Positions 46,801-59,300 of a stretch of DNA of 64,000 nucleotides are shown here, piece after piece (the stretch's first letter is position 1; every line of letters starts with the position of its first letter). Under the pieces are notes generated by a model. That model ran no database searches. It saw nothing but the letters and a program-made list of their open reading frames with translations, and was not told the DNA's origin. The position numbers were made by a program, and so were the translations under genes. This stretch comes from Homalodisca vitripennis (lineage: Eukaryota; Arthropoda; Insecta; Hemiptera; Cicadellidae), in the NCBI RefSeq assembly GCF_021130785.1, contig NC_060213.1, positions 67,595,001 to 67,659,000 of the forward strand. Direction: 5' to 3'.

Positions 46801-47930
46801 TCTCTTTTATTTTTGTGTTTTAATCTGCCAGTAGCTACGATTCTACAACTTTGGATTCTTCAAAAGCTTGGAACAGTATGTACTGTCAATTTATATATAA
46901 ATTATAAAACAAACGAATGCGCCAAAGTAACATAGACAGTACGCTAAACGAATACTTTCATTAGAGACTGTTCTATATGGTGTTATTGATTTGCATGAGC
47001 AATTAATAATTTATAAGAAGTTATTCTAACAATGAAAATATTAATTCTAAAATAAATACGTTATAAGCTAATTTTAAAACGTCAACACGTTTTGTGAAGT
47101 TCTCAATAATTAAGAGATTCGCTGAACTAAGGCGTGTACAGAGCCAGTAATATAATTGTTACTGCAAAAATAATAAGTTATACCTTGCGTGACAAAACCA
47201 ATAATTATTTTACAAGTTAAGCACAAGTAGATATTGACATAAATGCTTTAGGATTTGCTCTAAACAAGCGCTTATATACGTTATGAAGTAAATTGTTTTC
47301 TAAGCAATAATGCATTATCTGAGATTGCGTGACACTTCTAAGGTCAAGGTTTCCGCCCTCAGGTAAAAGTGAGCACACACCACTACGTTATTGGATTTAC
47401 CACTGAAACATAAATATTTTAACCATACATGGGAACAACATAATATATTTTATGATCTATAATATGATATGATTATGTAATGCGGTTTAACTGTAACTGT
47501 ATTTTCACAATAATTGCTTTTTATATTAACTAATCCACGGGCACTAATATTCAGATTACTCCTAGTCGTTTTAACTCAGTTTAGAGATGAGGTGAGTATG
47601 TTAAATGAATATATTTGAACAACTCGATGAAATTTTCCTTACTTTGAAAAAGATATAACATTTTACTTTGTATAACGAATAAAAAATACAAATAAACTAT
47701 AAGCCATTTTTATAAAAATAAAAAGATACGAATTCTCAACGTGAAATAGTACTGCTTATTACTCATTAATATTTTTAAATAATATTATTAAATTTATATT
47801 TTAGAACCGAAAGTTTAGATAAAAATCAGGCTTCAGAATAAGATTACGGCGGCTTGTGTTTTTTAGAACTACCTAATTGTTTTTTAGATGGGTGAATAAA
47901 ATATGTTACTGAAGAAGGTACGGTAAAATA
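43801..47930. other. AT-rich stretch, small unassigned frames
   Basis: Open frames at 43850-44044, 44120-44431, 44580-44867 and 44747-44998 (all +) cluster in a slightly GC-richer area. They have normal residue mixtures with several Cys but no family I recognise. They could be decayed element sequence. The rest, including 46000-46220, shows no recognised feature. Confidence 0.35.
45275..45330. repeat. Short tandem repeat with palindrome
   Basis: TTAACTGATACTAAG occurs at 45275-45289 and 45298-45312, and the second copy runs into a palindrome GTTAACAGC-T-GCTGTTAAC (45312-45330). Confidence 0.75.
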
Positions 47931-47970
47931 GTAATGATGCCTAGTAAAATATGGACTAGGGCATCATTAC
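47931..47970. repeat. Inverted repeat / hairpin
   Basis: Arms GTAATGATGCC (47931-47941) and GGCATCATTAC (47960-47970) pair perfectly; the stem extends inward through TAGT/ACTA with one bulged base. It lies just left of a GC-richer stretch (47975-48110) open on both strands, so it may mark an element end. Confidence 0.7.
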
Positions 47971-49382
47971 GAGTCTAGCATTTTTCTATCGTGATCCAGT
48001 TATGCTTGAAAAACCTTGGGTTCTTTAAAAATGGATGGTTGCCTGTAAAGTCGGTTTTACGGGCGAAGATTTTACGTGACAACGTCTTTTTCTTCGGTAG
48101 AATATTTATTGATATGAATATTATTAAATTGCACAATAGGAACAAGGAATTGAATGAAAATAAGAATTGCACAAATTTTAACTATAGAAATATATTTTGT
48201 TTACTAAAACATTGTACATAATTTGAAATTAATTAAAATTTGTTACTGTAAATGGTAAAGTTGAATAAAACATTTACTAAAATTGGAATTTGAAATTCTT
48301 GCTAAACACAAACTCCGCGCGTGGTGATTGGTCGGTTTAGTTCATTTGTTTGGATCGCACTGTTATGACAGGTTAGAGGTTATAATGTGTTATTTTAAAT
48401 GTTTGACTAGCAATACGCGCTGTTTCTTCTCAATCGACTGAATTATGATTGATTGCAGAGTGATTTAAACTAATAATTTACTTAACACTATCAACATTTG
48501 TCAATAGTATGACATAACCTATAAACTCAGTTTCTCAACTTTTGTGTCAATCTAACAATTAATCAATCAATCATAGTTTACGATAATGAAATATCAGTGT
48601 ACAATTATTTACCTTTATTGTTGTAGTTGTTGAAAATGACGAATCTAAGCACTCCACATTTTTACGAATAAACATAGTTATCTGCTTTATCCCGTGCGGC
48701 GGACCCACAGTTATCTGCTTTATCCCGTGCGGATCCCGTGCGGCGGACCCACTGGACGGGCATCGTAACGTTACCGGGCGTTACACTTTTTCATGAGTGA
48801 CTCCGAGCCGCAACCTAATTTAAGACGTTGTCACGACAAAAAGTCTTATAGTTATTACTTATGATAAAATATTATAGTGACAAATCATTGTTTATAAATG
48901 CAAAAACAATCAAATATATTACATTTGTTTCCAGGTCATAAACTGAATCAAACCTATTTTATTTACAATTTATAAGTAAAATAGTATTTTAAAGTGAAAA
49001 CAACAATATTTAAATATTAAATTATTAGAAAATGTGTAAATATGATATTTGGCGAGATAGATTATATTATTGTTATGTTTCAGTTGTGTGAAACAATTAT
49101 CTTGTACGGATTCATATTTTTATTATTGGTTGTATAGTTAATTACGATAATGTAAAGCTGTTTTATGGAATTATTGGCCACATTTTTACAATATACATTA
49201 GAATATTTACCTAATATTACATTAAGTTGTATTGAAACTATTTTATCTAAACAAGAAATAATGAAGTGTAAAATATAATTTTTCTTGGGAAGATTTTACA
49301 CTATATAAACTGAAGGGATTTATAAAGTTCCTGCATATTTTATATCTATTAGTGGTAATATTGAAATTAAAGATTATTGTAA
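47971..49382. other. No gene recognised; two GC-richer patches
   Basis: The patch 47985-48110 is open in both directions (65 and 76 codons) but matches no protein family I know. The patch 48300-48400 has an ATTGG box (GTGATTGGTCGG) and might be promoter-like, but no transcript start or coding exon follows. 48676-48790 is the GC-rich tandem duplication listed separately. Confidence 0.35.
48676..48760. repeat. GC-rich 33-bp tandem duplication
   Basis: TTATCTGCTTTATCCCGTGC occurs twice with a 33-base period (units starting with AGTTATC at 48676 and 48709), followed by a third partial copy of ATCCCGTGCGGCGGACCCAC. A perfect palindrome GTAACGTTAC follows near 48765. Confidence 0.85.
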
Positions 49383-49409
49383 ACACACACACACAATAAT
49401 TATATATAT

Positions 49410-49461
<52 letters not shown>
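49383..49461. repeat. Compound (CA)n/(TA)n microsatellite
   Basis: A short CA run is followed after a few bases by about 55 bases of TA repeats with one interruption. Confidence 0.9.
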
Positions 49462-49462
<1 letters not shown>

Positions 49463-50604
49463 CCTGTTGCACCCTAAAGGCTGTCGTCTTTAGTTGCTTT
49501 TTTCATATATAAATCTTGATTTTGCATATATAAATCAAGCCCTTATTATTACCGGTACTAGAAAGTGAATTTCCCTTAGAAACCTTTCCAAACTCTAGTC
49601 ATTATTTATATGAGATTTCAGTCTCATTATACTACAAACAACAACTGGTTTTTAATGCTGTATTAAAATCATCCTTACTTTGATTGCTAGGGACCGGTAA
49701 AAAATTAAAATTGAAAATTTTTTTTATAGATATCACTGCTGATAAAAAACTACAAAAGCTAATAACTTTTAAATGAATATTTATTCTGCCTCAGGTTTTC
49801 CACATGGACGGTTAAATAGCAGCAAATACTCTACTGTGAAAATACTCTCAGCTGACTACGCAATAAAAGTGGAGCTATTGCAATGTGTTCATTGATTCGT
49901 TATTTATTTATATTATTAATCAAAGCAATTTGACCATAACCTCTATGTGACCTAAAGCGGTACCACAATGTAATGACAGAGGAATATTGGTTTTCATTAA
50001 AAACCCGTTGTTGGGACAGACTTTAATTGAGAGGGACAAGTATTTCGTGGTCATATTTAATAGATAGAAAAAAACACTTTACGTAACACCGGAATTTTAT
50101 TTAAAAAAGTATTATACTGGAAATCATAGGTATATTTAAGTTAAGAATAACATTTTATATAGACGGGTTTCAAAAAAGAAAACATATTAAATGATTTTAA
50201 TAAATACTTAGTAGTTTTAAATGTATAAATACTAAAAGTCCAGTGAATATTATACTGAACTAATGTTTCAATATATTTCTGAATATAATTTATCAAATTC
50301 ATTGCGATTACTTTTGGAGGACTAATATACATTATAAATGTATACAGATATTAGTCGTGTATACAATTATAGTGCAAATTGAAGAAAATATTTAAGAGAA
50401 AGTTTATATCTTCCTTCGATGTGTATTTTTTCAAATATTATGAGAAATCTCTACAATCTCCTACGCACTTTGTGATTATGCCACAGATTTCCAAATTTTT
50501 AGTAATCTGTGGAATGATAACGACGATGATAGCTGAACATTGTCACTAATCATGAGTTTGCCACCCCCACTGATGCTGAGCTGTCTACCATGATGAAATG
50601 ACAG
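49462..50604. other. AT-rich stretch, no gene recognised
   Basis: No motif recognised on either strand. Confidence 0.5.
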
Positions 50605-50690
50605 AAAAAGTTAAATGAAAATGTTTTTATTAAAGAGGTGGATTTACGGCTATCAGATCCTCTCTACCACTTATTTCGTTTGCAGTATAA
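50605..50690 (-). mobile_element. Solo LINE 3' tail
   Basis: On the minus strand this reads AAGTGGTAGAGAGGA, then CCACCTCT, AATAAAAACATTTTCATTTAA. The order and spacing match the tail of the 30.4-kb LINE fragment (AAGTGGTAGAGAGGACT ... CGCCTCT ... AATAAAGGCATTTTTTATTTAA). No ORF2 sequence is recognisable on its 5' side, so it is an extremely 5'-truncated insertion or a SINE tail. Confidence 0.65.
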
Positions 50691-51133
50691 TTACATTGGT
50701 TTAATAGAGGTTAATTACTTACTTAAACTTTATTACTACTTTGAAGCAAGATTACAATTGGCTAATAAACATGTAAAGTAGTATGCATTGTTGAATTAAA
50801 TAAGGAAAAACAAATTTACTAGTTTGTCGTAACTTTAGTCCGGATAAAAAATATAAGATATATCAAAAATCATTCATAACAACACCTTGAGACTAAAAGA
50901 AACTCTACTGTACTATTGAACCCACAATAAAATACGATCAAATAAGAAATGTCACGTATCCATATATGTATTTAAATTAATAAAACCAAATTCCAGTTAG
51001 CAACTTTGATATGGCAACCAAAACTAGACAAAGTTAAAGTATCTCATATTTTAAGAAAAGATACTAAAGACGAACTAGTAACTATAACATATACCGTACT
51101 TTATGGATATGCTGCATATCAGAATGTATATAT
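50691..51133. other. AT-rich stretch, no gene recognised
   Basis: Nothing recognised between two LINE tails. Confidence 0.5.
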
Positions 51134-51225
51134 AGAATTGAATTGAATTGCGTTTATTCAAGAAATTATACATTTCTGAGGCCCCGCTAAGTACAATACT
51201 TGTCAGCGGGAACCTATATAACTAT
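51134..51225 (-). mobile_element. Solo LINE/SINE 3' tail of a second type
   Basis: The minus strand carries a hairpin formed by CCCGCT and AGCGGG around a CAAGTA/TACTT inner stem (about 51182-51212), then AATAAACGCAATTC and three TTCAA-type pentamers. A terminal hairpin followed by short tandem repeats is the usual 3' end of several LINE groups and their SINEs. No coding part is present. Confidence 0.55.
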
Positions 51226-52109
51226 ATTTAACTACAGTTGAGATACATAATTACATTTAATTATCTTTCAGGTCCTTAACGTAGTATTTTTAATTTAATT
51301 GTGGTGAACATTGGTATATAATATACATACAACAGTGAAATTATTAATTTGGAGTGATTAAAAAATATTGTCTTATTATTACTATAAGTTAATACAACAC
51401 ATCATTCCCATAACACTATTAAATATTTAGAACATTCTGTTGATTAAGCTTTTAGATAAACTGAAAAGTTGAAGAAAAGTAAATAAATTGGGTGAATAGG
51501 TCGATGGTATTGACCGTGGCGAATAGTCAAAAGACTCGGTCAACTAAGTAACTCATTAGTCTTATCAGTTATTAATCATTCCTATCCATTTGTGTAATAA
51601 CCATTAAAGATATTGGGTTATCGGAAGAGGTAGACAAATATTACGTACAATTCAAACATGTTTTCAAAAACGATTAATTTCCGTGCATTGGGCAAGAACC
51701 AACAGTCATGTTGTGTAGCCTACATACAGACGGATCGAGGTGAATTAATATGATATAAATGTGGTTCTTACAACTGTTACAGCTATTCTAATTTATTTAT
51801 TTTATAGAAATTATGTATATCAAATTTATTCATTCTTACTTAATAACTTTTCTTCGCATACACGTATTTGAACATATGCTGGCGTACTGTGTGTCAGTTA
51901 TGTCTTTGTTAAATGTTGTGTAAAGTGTGATTGAAATTATTCAACTGTGTAAGTGGAAATTTGGATATTCAATTTTCCAGGTAAATAACATTATCTTGAT
52001 AACTATGATATATATATTTGGTCTTCCGATCATATGTTAGTTTGCTAATTTAAACGCATATGTGACAGATACGGCCAAATATAAAAATAATTTAATCGGA
52101 AAAAGTAAG
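51226..52109. other. AT-rich stretch, no gene recognised
   Basis: No motif recognised. Confidence 0.5.
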
Positions 52110-52180
52110 CGCTCTGTGGTGTAATGGTAGCACATTCACCCGGCAATTGAGAGATCCAGGTTCGACTCCCGGCGGAGCAA
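52110..52180 (+). tRNA. tRNA-like gene or SINE head, anticodon GGC
   Basis: A 71-base sequence folds as a cloverleaf: acceptor CGCTCTG/CGGAGCA (first pair mismatched), D stem GTGT/GCAC, anticodon arm TTCAC-CCGGCAA-TTGAG (last pair mismatched), T arm CCAGG-TTCGACT-CCCGG with one mismatch. The A box (TGGTGTAATGGTAGCA) and B box (GGTTCGACTCC) are good, and TTTTT follows within ten bases, a Pol III terminator. The anticodon would be GGC (Ala), but the loop has C where the universal U33 should be, and tRNA-Ala acceptor identity (G3-U70) is absent. A tRNA pseudogene or tRNA-derived SINE head is therefore more likely than a working tRNA-Ala gene. A (TA)n array follows, as is common for SINE tails. 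Confidence 0.45.
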
Positions 52181-52212
52181 GTAATTTTTGCGATTCAATG
52201 TTTATTGTAATG

Positions 52213-52216
<4 letters not shown>

Positions 52217-52258
<42 letters not shown>
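52217..52258. repeat. (TA)n microsatellite
   Basis: About 21 TA units 36 bases after the tRNA-like unit; possibly its tail. Confidence 0.95.
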
Positions 52259-52265
<7 letters not shown>

Positions 52266-54837
52266 TTAAGGTTGTTTTCCAAAGATGTGGCTGATTTAAA
52301 AATTTAAACCTTGATCAATTAGTTATTGATATATCATGCAGATAAACACAGAAAGAAAAAAATACGTTTTTCTAAACCTTTGCTATATAGGCTTCGCTAA
52401 AGCTCAGCCAATATTATCGATTAGCATAAGATATTACTGATATATAGAGTATTATTTGTAACTTATTACCAGTTTAAACAGTTTTAAAGAAAAAGTATAT
52501 AGGATATGATCTGTACATTTGTTTTTATCGGGACGTCGTTTAGGATTAAATAGTTGACAGATTTAACTATTTAGTTGGCATTATGGGTTTTAACTATTTG
52601 ATTTGTTTCACTATAAAGTTAATATTATCTCTTACTTATAATTTCCATAATACCAGTAATTTTTGTAAGTAATGTTTTATTAAGGAACCAATAATTTTTC
52701 ATAGAACACAGTCGTAAGCGTTATAATTTGGCACGAATAAAAGTTAAGAAATACAAGTGACAGTAAAACCTGTAAATCCCTAGAAGCTGGTTTTCTCATA
52801 AATGTCGTGATACTGAACAGTTTACGTCGTTTCCTTTGTCAGCTTAGAAGTGTTATCGATTGTCTTGCTTGGGACGCGACCATTCAAGCCATTTAAACAT
52901 GTCATTACACACATTACATTTAGTTCTCCCTTTGATTTTAAATAGAGGATATACTAAATATGTTGACAGTAATTTTAGTGTAAAGCGTTTTCCAAATTGT
53001 ACGTATACTGTATAGCTATTTGAAACTATAAGATACACAACAAAGATTAGACACTAAAGAATAGACAAGTAAGGAGTAGCAAAAACACACAAAATGTACG
53101 TATTTAATTGAATTATATGTTGTATCATTCACTCGCTGCAGTCAAAAAACTGATTTCGGCACAAAATTCAAACTGTCACACCTCACATGTTATTTTTATT
53201 CTTACGAATTATACGTAATAACTGCATTTTATTTCTTTTAGTTTTTAGATATTATTTTTTACAACCAGCAATCAGTATGTGTTGAGTGAATTTTTCGATA
53301 TTTTTCGAAACGGTATCAGAACAAAACATTAGATGTGTTTCTTGACCTTTCATTTGACACTATTTAATGATTCGACACTGTGAAAACTGACACCAGGGTT
53401 TGAAATGGATGAAACTGGTGACGGATGATGGTAACTTATATGAGTAAATGGACGTGGCTTGCATTTTATCTCGATATGGCATGTCTCTAACAATTTTAAA
53501 ATGAGAAACTAACGTTTACTCTGCAATGTCCATAGTATACAGTAAATAAATGATTCGATTAAAACCGTGCAGTTACCATTTTAGAATGTCGGACAAGACT
53601 TTGAGGTGGGGGAGGGATTTTTATTAGATTACCAAATTCTTATAGGCTGATAAGAAAGCGAAATAATAGAAAAGGTTTAACATTTTAATTTAAAAGATAA
53701 AAGTAATTTATAACATGAATAAGTAATTTCACATTAGAAATGAAAAAGAAACAGTTGATAATTATAAATGGATATGACTATTATATGATAGTTATATATT
53801 TCATTTGCTATCTTAGAGGAACTACTCGAACTGCTGCCCCCTTAAGATAAACACTAAAATGGTGCTTGCTTTTATTTCAACAGAGTATTGCTTACCAAAA
53901 TATGTTTAATTACATTTTACTGGAGATTCTCATTACTTTTTAAATTGTTAAAACTATTCATTATGTCCTTAAATACGTGTTTCCATTAATGAACATGCAG
54001 AAAAATTATTAAAATTTGATTTGTCATTATATAGTTCACTAGATTCAGGTAGTTCTTCAAATATAGTAACAAACTTTATAAATAAATTCTATATGTGAAT
54101 TGGGATACACTTAACTAAACATAATTAAAATAAGGAAATGAACTAAAACACAATTTAACTAAAATACAAACAAAACATAATTATAAAACAAACGAGTCAC
54201 TATAAAAAATCGTTTTGATTCATAAATGTCAAAGAGTGAGGCCAACACTAAACACACCCCCGAGTAAACTAGCCCCTGTGACAACAATCGACTCCACAGG
54301 TCTCTAATTTCGTCTGTGTAGACACTGGTGGGATAAATTTACATTGAGGGCCACAACAGCATTGTGTAACTACTCTCCTCTTACTCCATGCTCTACAGAA
54401 TTCCCTTGAAAGGCCATAAATTGGTTGAATGGAAAAATAACTATATGATTTTTACTAAAGTGTTATGCTTCGTTAATTTGTTAATTAAAATTTGCAAGGC
54501 CATTTTTGGATTTTAAAATGTTTTAATATTTAGTAAATACTGTAAGTAGACTAACTCATAATGTTTTGTTTCCAAAACTGTTCAATTACAAGTAGTAAAC
54601 CAGTCATTTGGATCAGAACATTAAGGAAGTAAATTATTACTTTGCATAAATACACTTTAAATGTCTTAACTTAGAGCACATTGGGTTAAGTGATTTAATT
54701 ATTATATATTCTATCATAAGAATATGTTACCTAATATTTTGAATTTTTAAAAGGATTTAAGGTAGGGTTTAATGAATAAAAATATATGGTATAGAAAATC
54801 CAATTTTATTATAAAAAGCAAAAACTTCATTCCCACT
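52259..54837. other. AT-rich stretch, no gene recognised
   Basis: No coding blocks, RNA boxes or repeat ends recognised. The 54200-54420 patch is GC-richer without known homology. Confidence 0.5.
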
Positions 54838-54860
54838 TATATATATATATATATATATAA
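54838..54860. repeat. (TA)n microsatellite
   Basis: Short TA run near the 3' end of the LINE fragment. Confidence 0.9.
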
Positions 54861-54934
54861 TTCTCGTCCTTTACGATATCGAAGAAAATTTAAATTTGCA
54901 CTCATATGCTTCATTACTTAGATATAAAATATGT

Positions 54935-56345
54935 ACTTACTTACTTGATACTTACTTGATACTTGATGTCTTCGTCTTTGACTGATAAAACCAGATAGAC
55001 TGTGTCAATTTTGTTTAAAACTGTTTGCAATTTATTCAGAACAATTTTGTCAAGTATTTAAAACTATATACACTATTTACAAAGGTTTATGGTGGCAGGA
55101 CTAGAACAGTGGGTCATCTTCAAGTTCCTTGAGTGCATAGATAGGCCTACTTGTAAGTCTGGACGTTATGGCTTCCTTGAACTTAATAGTGTTCATATTT
55201 CTGATGCTTTCCTGTAGGCTGTTGCATAGTTTGACCGCTGCTATTGGAAAACTGTTCAACGATTTTGAAAGTCTAAATTTAAGAGTGTTTAGGTCTTTTG
55301 CATGGCGGGTGTTGTAGCCATGGACATCTTGTCTTCTCCCAAACAGTGATTCATTCTCCTTTATGTATATAAGCGAGTTCATTACATATTGGACTTGAAT
55401 CGTTAATACCTTGAGGCGTTTGAAAATAGGCCTACAATGCTCCAGATGGTCTGAAGATGTAATGATGCGTAGCGCCTTCTTTTGGAGAACAAGTATTCTG
55501 CTGCATATTGATGCATGGCCCCAGAGCAGAATACCATAGGCTAGGTGGCTGTGAAAAAGTGCGTGGTACACCGTTACCAGGCACCGCTCTGGTACCACGT
55601 TTCTCAGTTTTCTCAGCAAGAAGATAACCCTGGAGAGTTTTGTGCAGACTTTGTCTATGTGGCAATTCCAATTTAACTTCGGGTCCAGCCAGAAACCGAG
55701 TAATTTAACGGCCTCATCACAGTCCTCTATGACATCTCCATTTTTTAGAGTACAGAATATCAGTTGTGTTTTTTCTTCGTTTAATTTTAGTTTGTTTGTG
55801 GTGAACCACCTCTTGGCATCTGCTAACAAGTCCTCGGCTTCCTGAAGCACGGAGTGTATGAGCTTTCCTCTGGACAGGAGCGTAGTGTCATCTGCAAACA
55901 GCACTGCCCTGCCTCCCAGTCTTAAATCATTCACAAGAATTAAGAAGAGCAAAGGTCCCAGGATGGAACCTTGTGGCACTCCATGCATGACTTCTCTACT
56001 TCCTGAAGTAGCCCCACCAAGCGATACCCTCTGTTGTCTATTTTCGAGATAGCTGGAAATAGTTTTGTGAACTGTTCCTTCGATCCCATAGGAATTTAGC
56101 TTGCTAAGTAGTATCTTATGCGGCACACAATCGAATGCTCGGCTCAGATCACAGAGCGCAAGAGCCATTGATTCGCCAGCCTCGAAAGCTTCCATTATCT
56201 TTGATGCTATGGATAATAAGGCAGTAGATGTAGAACGTCCACTTCTGAAGCCATGTTGGGTGTTGCTGAGTAGATTGTTGGACTCAAAAAAATCAACAAC
56301 TGTTTTTTCATTATTGCCTCCATGACCTTAGACACCACTCCTTGA
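54935..56345 (-). mobile_element. 5'-truncated LINE copy, relatively well preserved
   Basis: The minus-strand copy begins abruptly inside the reverse transcriptase near 56345 (GVVSKVMEAIMKKQ) and ends in a 3' UTR of about 160 bases with AATAAA and repeated AAGTATC/AAGTA units (about 55000-54935). Between lies the 364-codon frame described next. Its sequence is clearly different from the 12.3-kb family (FADD instead of YADD, HGYNTRHAKDL near the C-terminus), so it is another LINE lineage of the I/Jockey type. Abrupt 5' truncation is the normal outcome of incomplete reverse transcription. Confidence 0.8.
55101..56325 (-). pseudogene. LINE reverse transcriptase, C-terminal two thirds
   Basis: The frame 55101-56195 (364 codons) is fully open: ALALCDLSRAFDCVPHKILL (first Asp region, residues 12-31), HGVPQGSILGPLLFLILVND (71-90), FADD (100-103), LKLNEEKTQLI, KLLGFWLDPKLNW, and a C-terminal region with GYNTRHAKDL and LCNSLQESIRN, ending DDPLF. 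The frame continues upstream of the first Met as DFFESNNLLSNTQHGFRSGR and STALLSIASK to about 56310, where a shift in AAAAACAGTTGTTGATTTTTTT breaks it from SKVMEAIMKKQ. The endonuclease and fingers are missing, so the copy is not autonomous, but all catalytic RT residues are intact. Marked as a pseudogene because a truncated LINE has no promoter or start of its own. Confidence 0.85.
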
Positions 56346-59300
56346 CCTTGAAATAGTACAACCCCCAGAATATCTACTTCTACCTTTTCAATGTCGTTCA
56401 AAGATTAAATATGACCTACACGTGTCTTTCTATGCTCTTACTGCTAAGTAAAACATTTTTCGAGGAGATCAACGTTTAGCGTTTAATGTTAAAGTACAAA
56501 AATAATTCCCTCACAGTTTTTATTATTTAATTTTAAACTTTTATTTAAAATGTCAGCTTAATCAAATAGATTGTTTTTATTTATTAGATTTCATTAAATT
56601 TGTTGAAAATATATGTTTTAATATATGTTTTAAAATTAATGTTTGTTATATTTGTATCCGATTACCCCAACGACAAGAGTTTCTACTACCAGAGTCCCAC
56701 ATGTAGGGACGGTGTCTTCTGAAAGTAATTAACTTAGAGTTAAGTCATGGTCAGGAAATTATCGACTGTTAATGTTAACACAAATATAGGAAGTATTACT
56801 CTATTTAGGAATTGGATATATCAAATTCAAACTCGGTACTGCCTGAGTATAATTGTTTTACACTTTTTCAAGCGTATATAATACACACGAGAACGCTGTA
56901 ATAAAACCTATGTTTCAACTGTCTTCTTGTAAAATACCAAATGCGTAGTTACCAAAGATGCACTAATGTAAATTATTGTAAGTAAAATAGTTTAGCCTAT
57001 ATTCTAAACTAATATACTTCAGTACTATCTCAAACATGTTTTATCAAAATAAAGGTAAGTATAATCTTTAAACTTTATCAAATTGTTTCCTAACTTTGTT
57101 GTGATGAATGCCATGTCTTCTTCTTATTCTTAAAATGTATTGTTCTTTGGTTATGAGCAGCCCACATATTATTTATGCTAGTTGCGTACCTTTTATCAAT
57201 ATAAAAGTTATTTAAAAAGAATGCCCAGTATTTAGAAGCAATTTCTGGAGACCTACGAGATACGTTTTAATACTACATGACTACTCGGCTAACCTTGTAT
57301 AAATAACTGTGCGTTTAGCAGTTCATCCATTTTACACCTAGATATTGGAATAAATCTCAACGTTTAAATTTGAATAACTTGAAATCACGTGTATATATGG
57401 TTGCTGCTGGGTGTCTGTTAATAGTCTTCCGTTACTTTATAAACAGAATATAATGCTTTAGTGTACGAAATTACGAATTCCACCCATTTCATTTATTACT
57501 TATTCTTATAAATATCTACATTAATAATTCGTTCTGAGATTCAGTCGTTGAATAAAACATCCATATTTTGACATTTCCTACAAGAGTTAAATGTGTAATA
57601 ATTTTAAGGTTCTCGGAAGTTCGAATTTGTATTTATGACATTACTTTGACGTAGATGATTTCGAAATCATTGCTTATAATAATTCTTAATATACGAGTAT
57701 GTTGTATTACAGTGAAATAAAATATTTATGTGTTGCAAGCAAAACGTGTTTTCTTTTATTTCGGAGATTCAATCTCACAGTTGATGAAATGGTACATTGT
57801 AGATTACTATAGTTTAGCTAAACAACTGTCAAAACATAAAACTAAATTAATTAATGGTTTAAATCACTAGAAAAACATATAATCTAAAAATAACTTATGT
57901 CTATGTCGTTTAATATATGGTTAAAATCAATGTTTGAGTTTTCTAAAATAATTTCCTGGAATGTACGTTGTATTGTGTCTGAAATCTAAACATTTACAGG
58001 CGGAAGCTCCTATGCACACGAAGCTTTCTAATTCAGAGAACTAGAGAGAGCTTTATTATATAGTCCAAGTTATAATGTAGTGTCTAATGTAGTATTAACC
58101 TATCCAATTATCAAGAAAATGTTACATAAATCATCATACTACTCTTTAAATAAGGATAATTGTGAGTGAATATGAGTAGATAATTATATAAAACAAACAT
58201 CCTTGTCGCTATAGCAACAAATGGCCGGCCTACTGCTCGGATGTTCACGTAATTATAACGCCCTGGTCGACCCCATGGCCCTGGCGCTTCGGACAATAAC
58301 ACGTGGCTTACGGCTTAGCGGTAAAGTGTATTACAAAATCTCCAACTCAAAAATACGCAAAAAAGAAAAGGCCACTTTGATGTTGCCATAGTTTCTCGAA
58401 AATTCCCATGAGGCAATAAGATTATAGGGAATATGATGAAACTTATTTAACAGTTATCAAGAATAACATTACAGTAACGGTAAAACTGTATGACATTCTA
58501 CCTGAGGTTTTTTAACAAGTATTGATCTACTGATAAAATAATTTAATATAATCGAGACTGTAAATAATTTACGTTTTCAGGAAGACATGTGAACCTAGAG
58601 TTTTCAAGATAACAAAACAATATTAAAAGTAAGCTCTTTGGCTGCTTTCGTCAGGCAATTTGAGACCACGTTGAACTATAACTCGAATGTCTGGTATCTA
58701 CTTGAAATACATGTCACTGTCAACATTATATCTCATCAGTAAGCATATCTCAAGGTACCGTGTTCAGGGTTCAAGGTACGCCACCAGTATTAAATGCAAT
58801 TTCCAGGGATGCCTCCATCAGAATACTTAGGACAAAATCCTTCCAACATATATCGTGTATAGTGGGATGTATTATATGTCCCTGTCAAATCTTAAATCTG
58901 TTTCTTTTCATAAACATTGCTTTCTTTTAATCAGATACATTACTAATATTTAAAATGTATAGTAAACTAAATTATACCATTGGCCAAAATTTATAACCGT
59001 AATGCGAATGGCCTCTATACTGTCTGTATTAAAGCAAAATGTTTTATTATGTTATACATCCATATTGGATATTCAGGATGCTTAAATGTGTTTATACATA
59101 GTGAATACTTTAATCTGAGTATCCTAATGGAAATTTAGTATTTAATTGTCAATTTGATACCAAAGTAAGCGTAAACAAATTATTTGCAATTATTATTATA
59201 ACTATGTATTCAATAGTCCAGTAGTGTGTCTGACAATCATCGTGGTCGGTCTCAGTAGAGTTAGGACTCTCCCATTGACGTCACTACTTTGTTTAAAAAA

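Noticed and set aside
55642..56325. Plus-strand frames over the 55-56 kb RT
   Set aside because: Antisense shadows of the RT frame.
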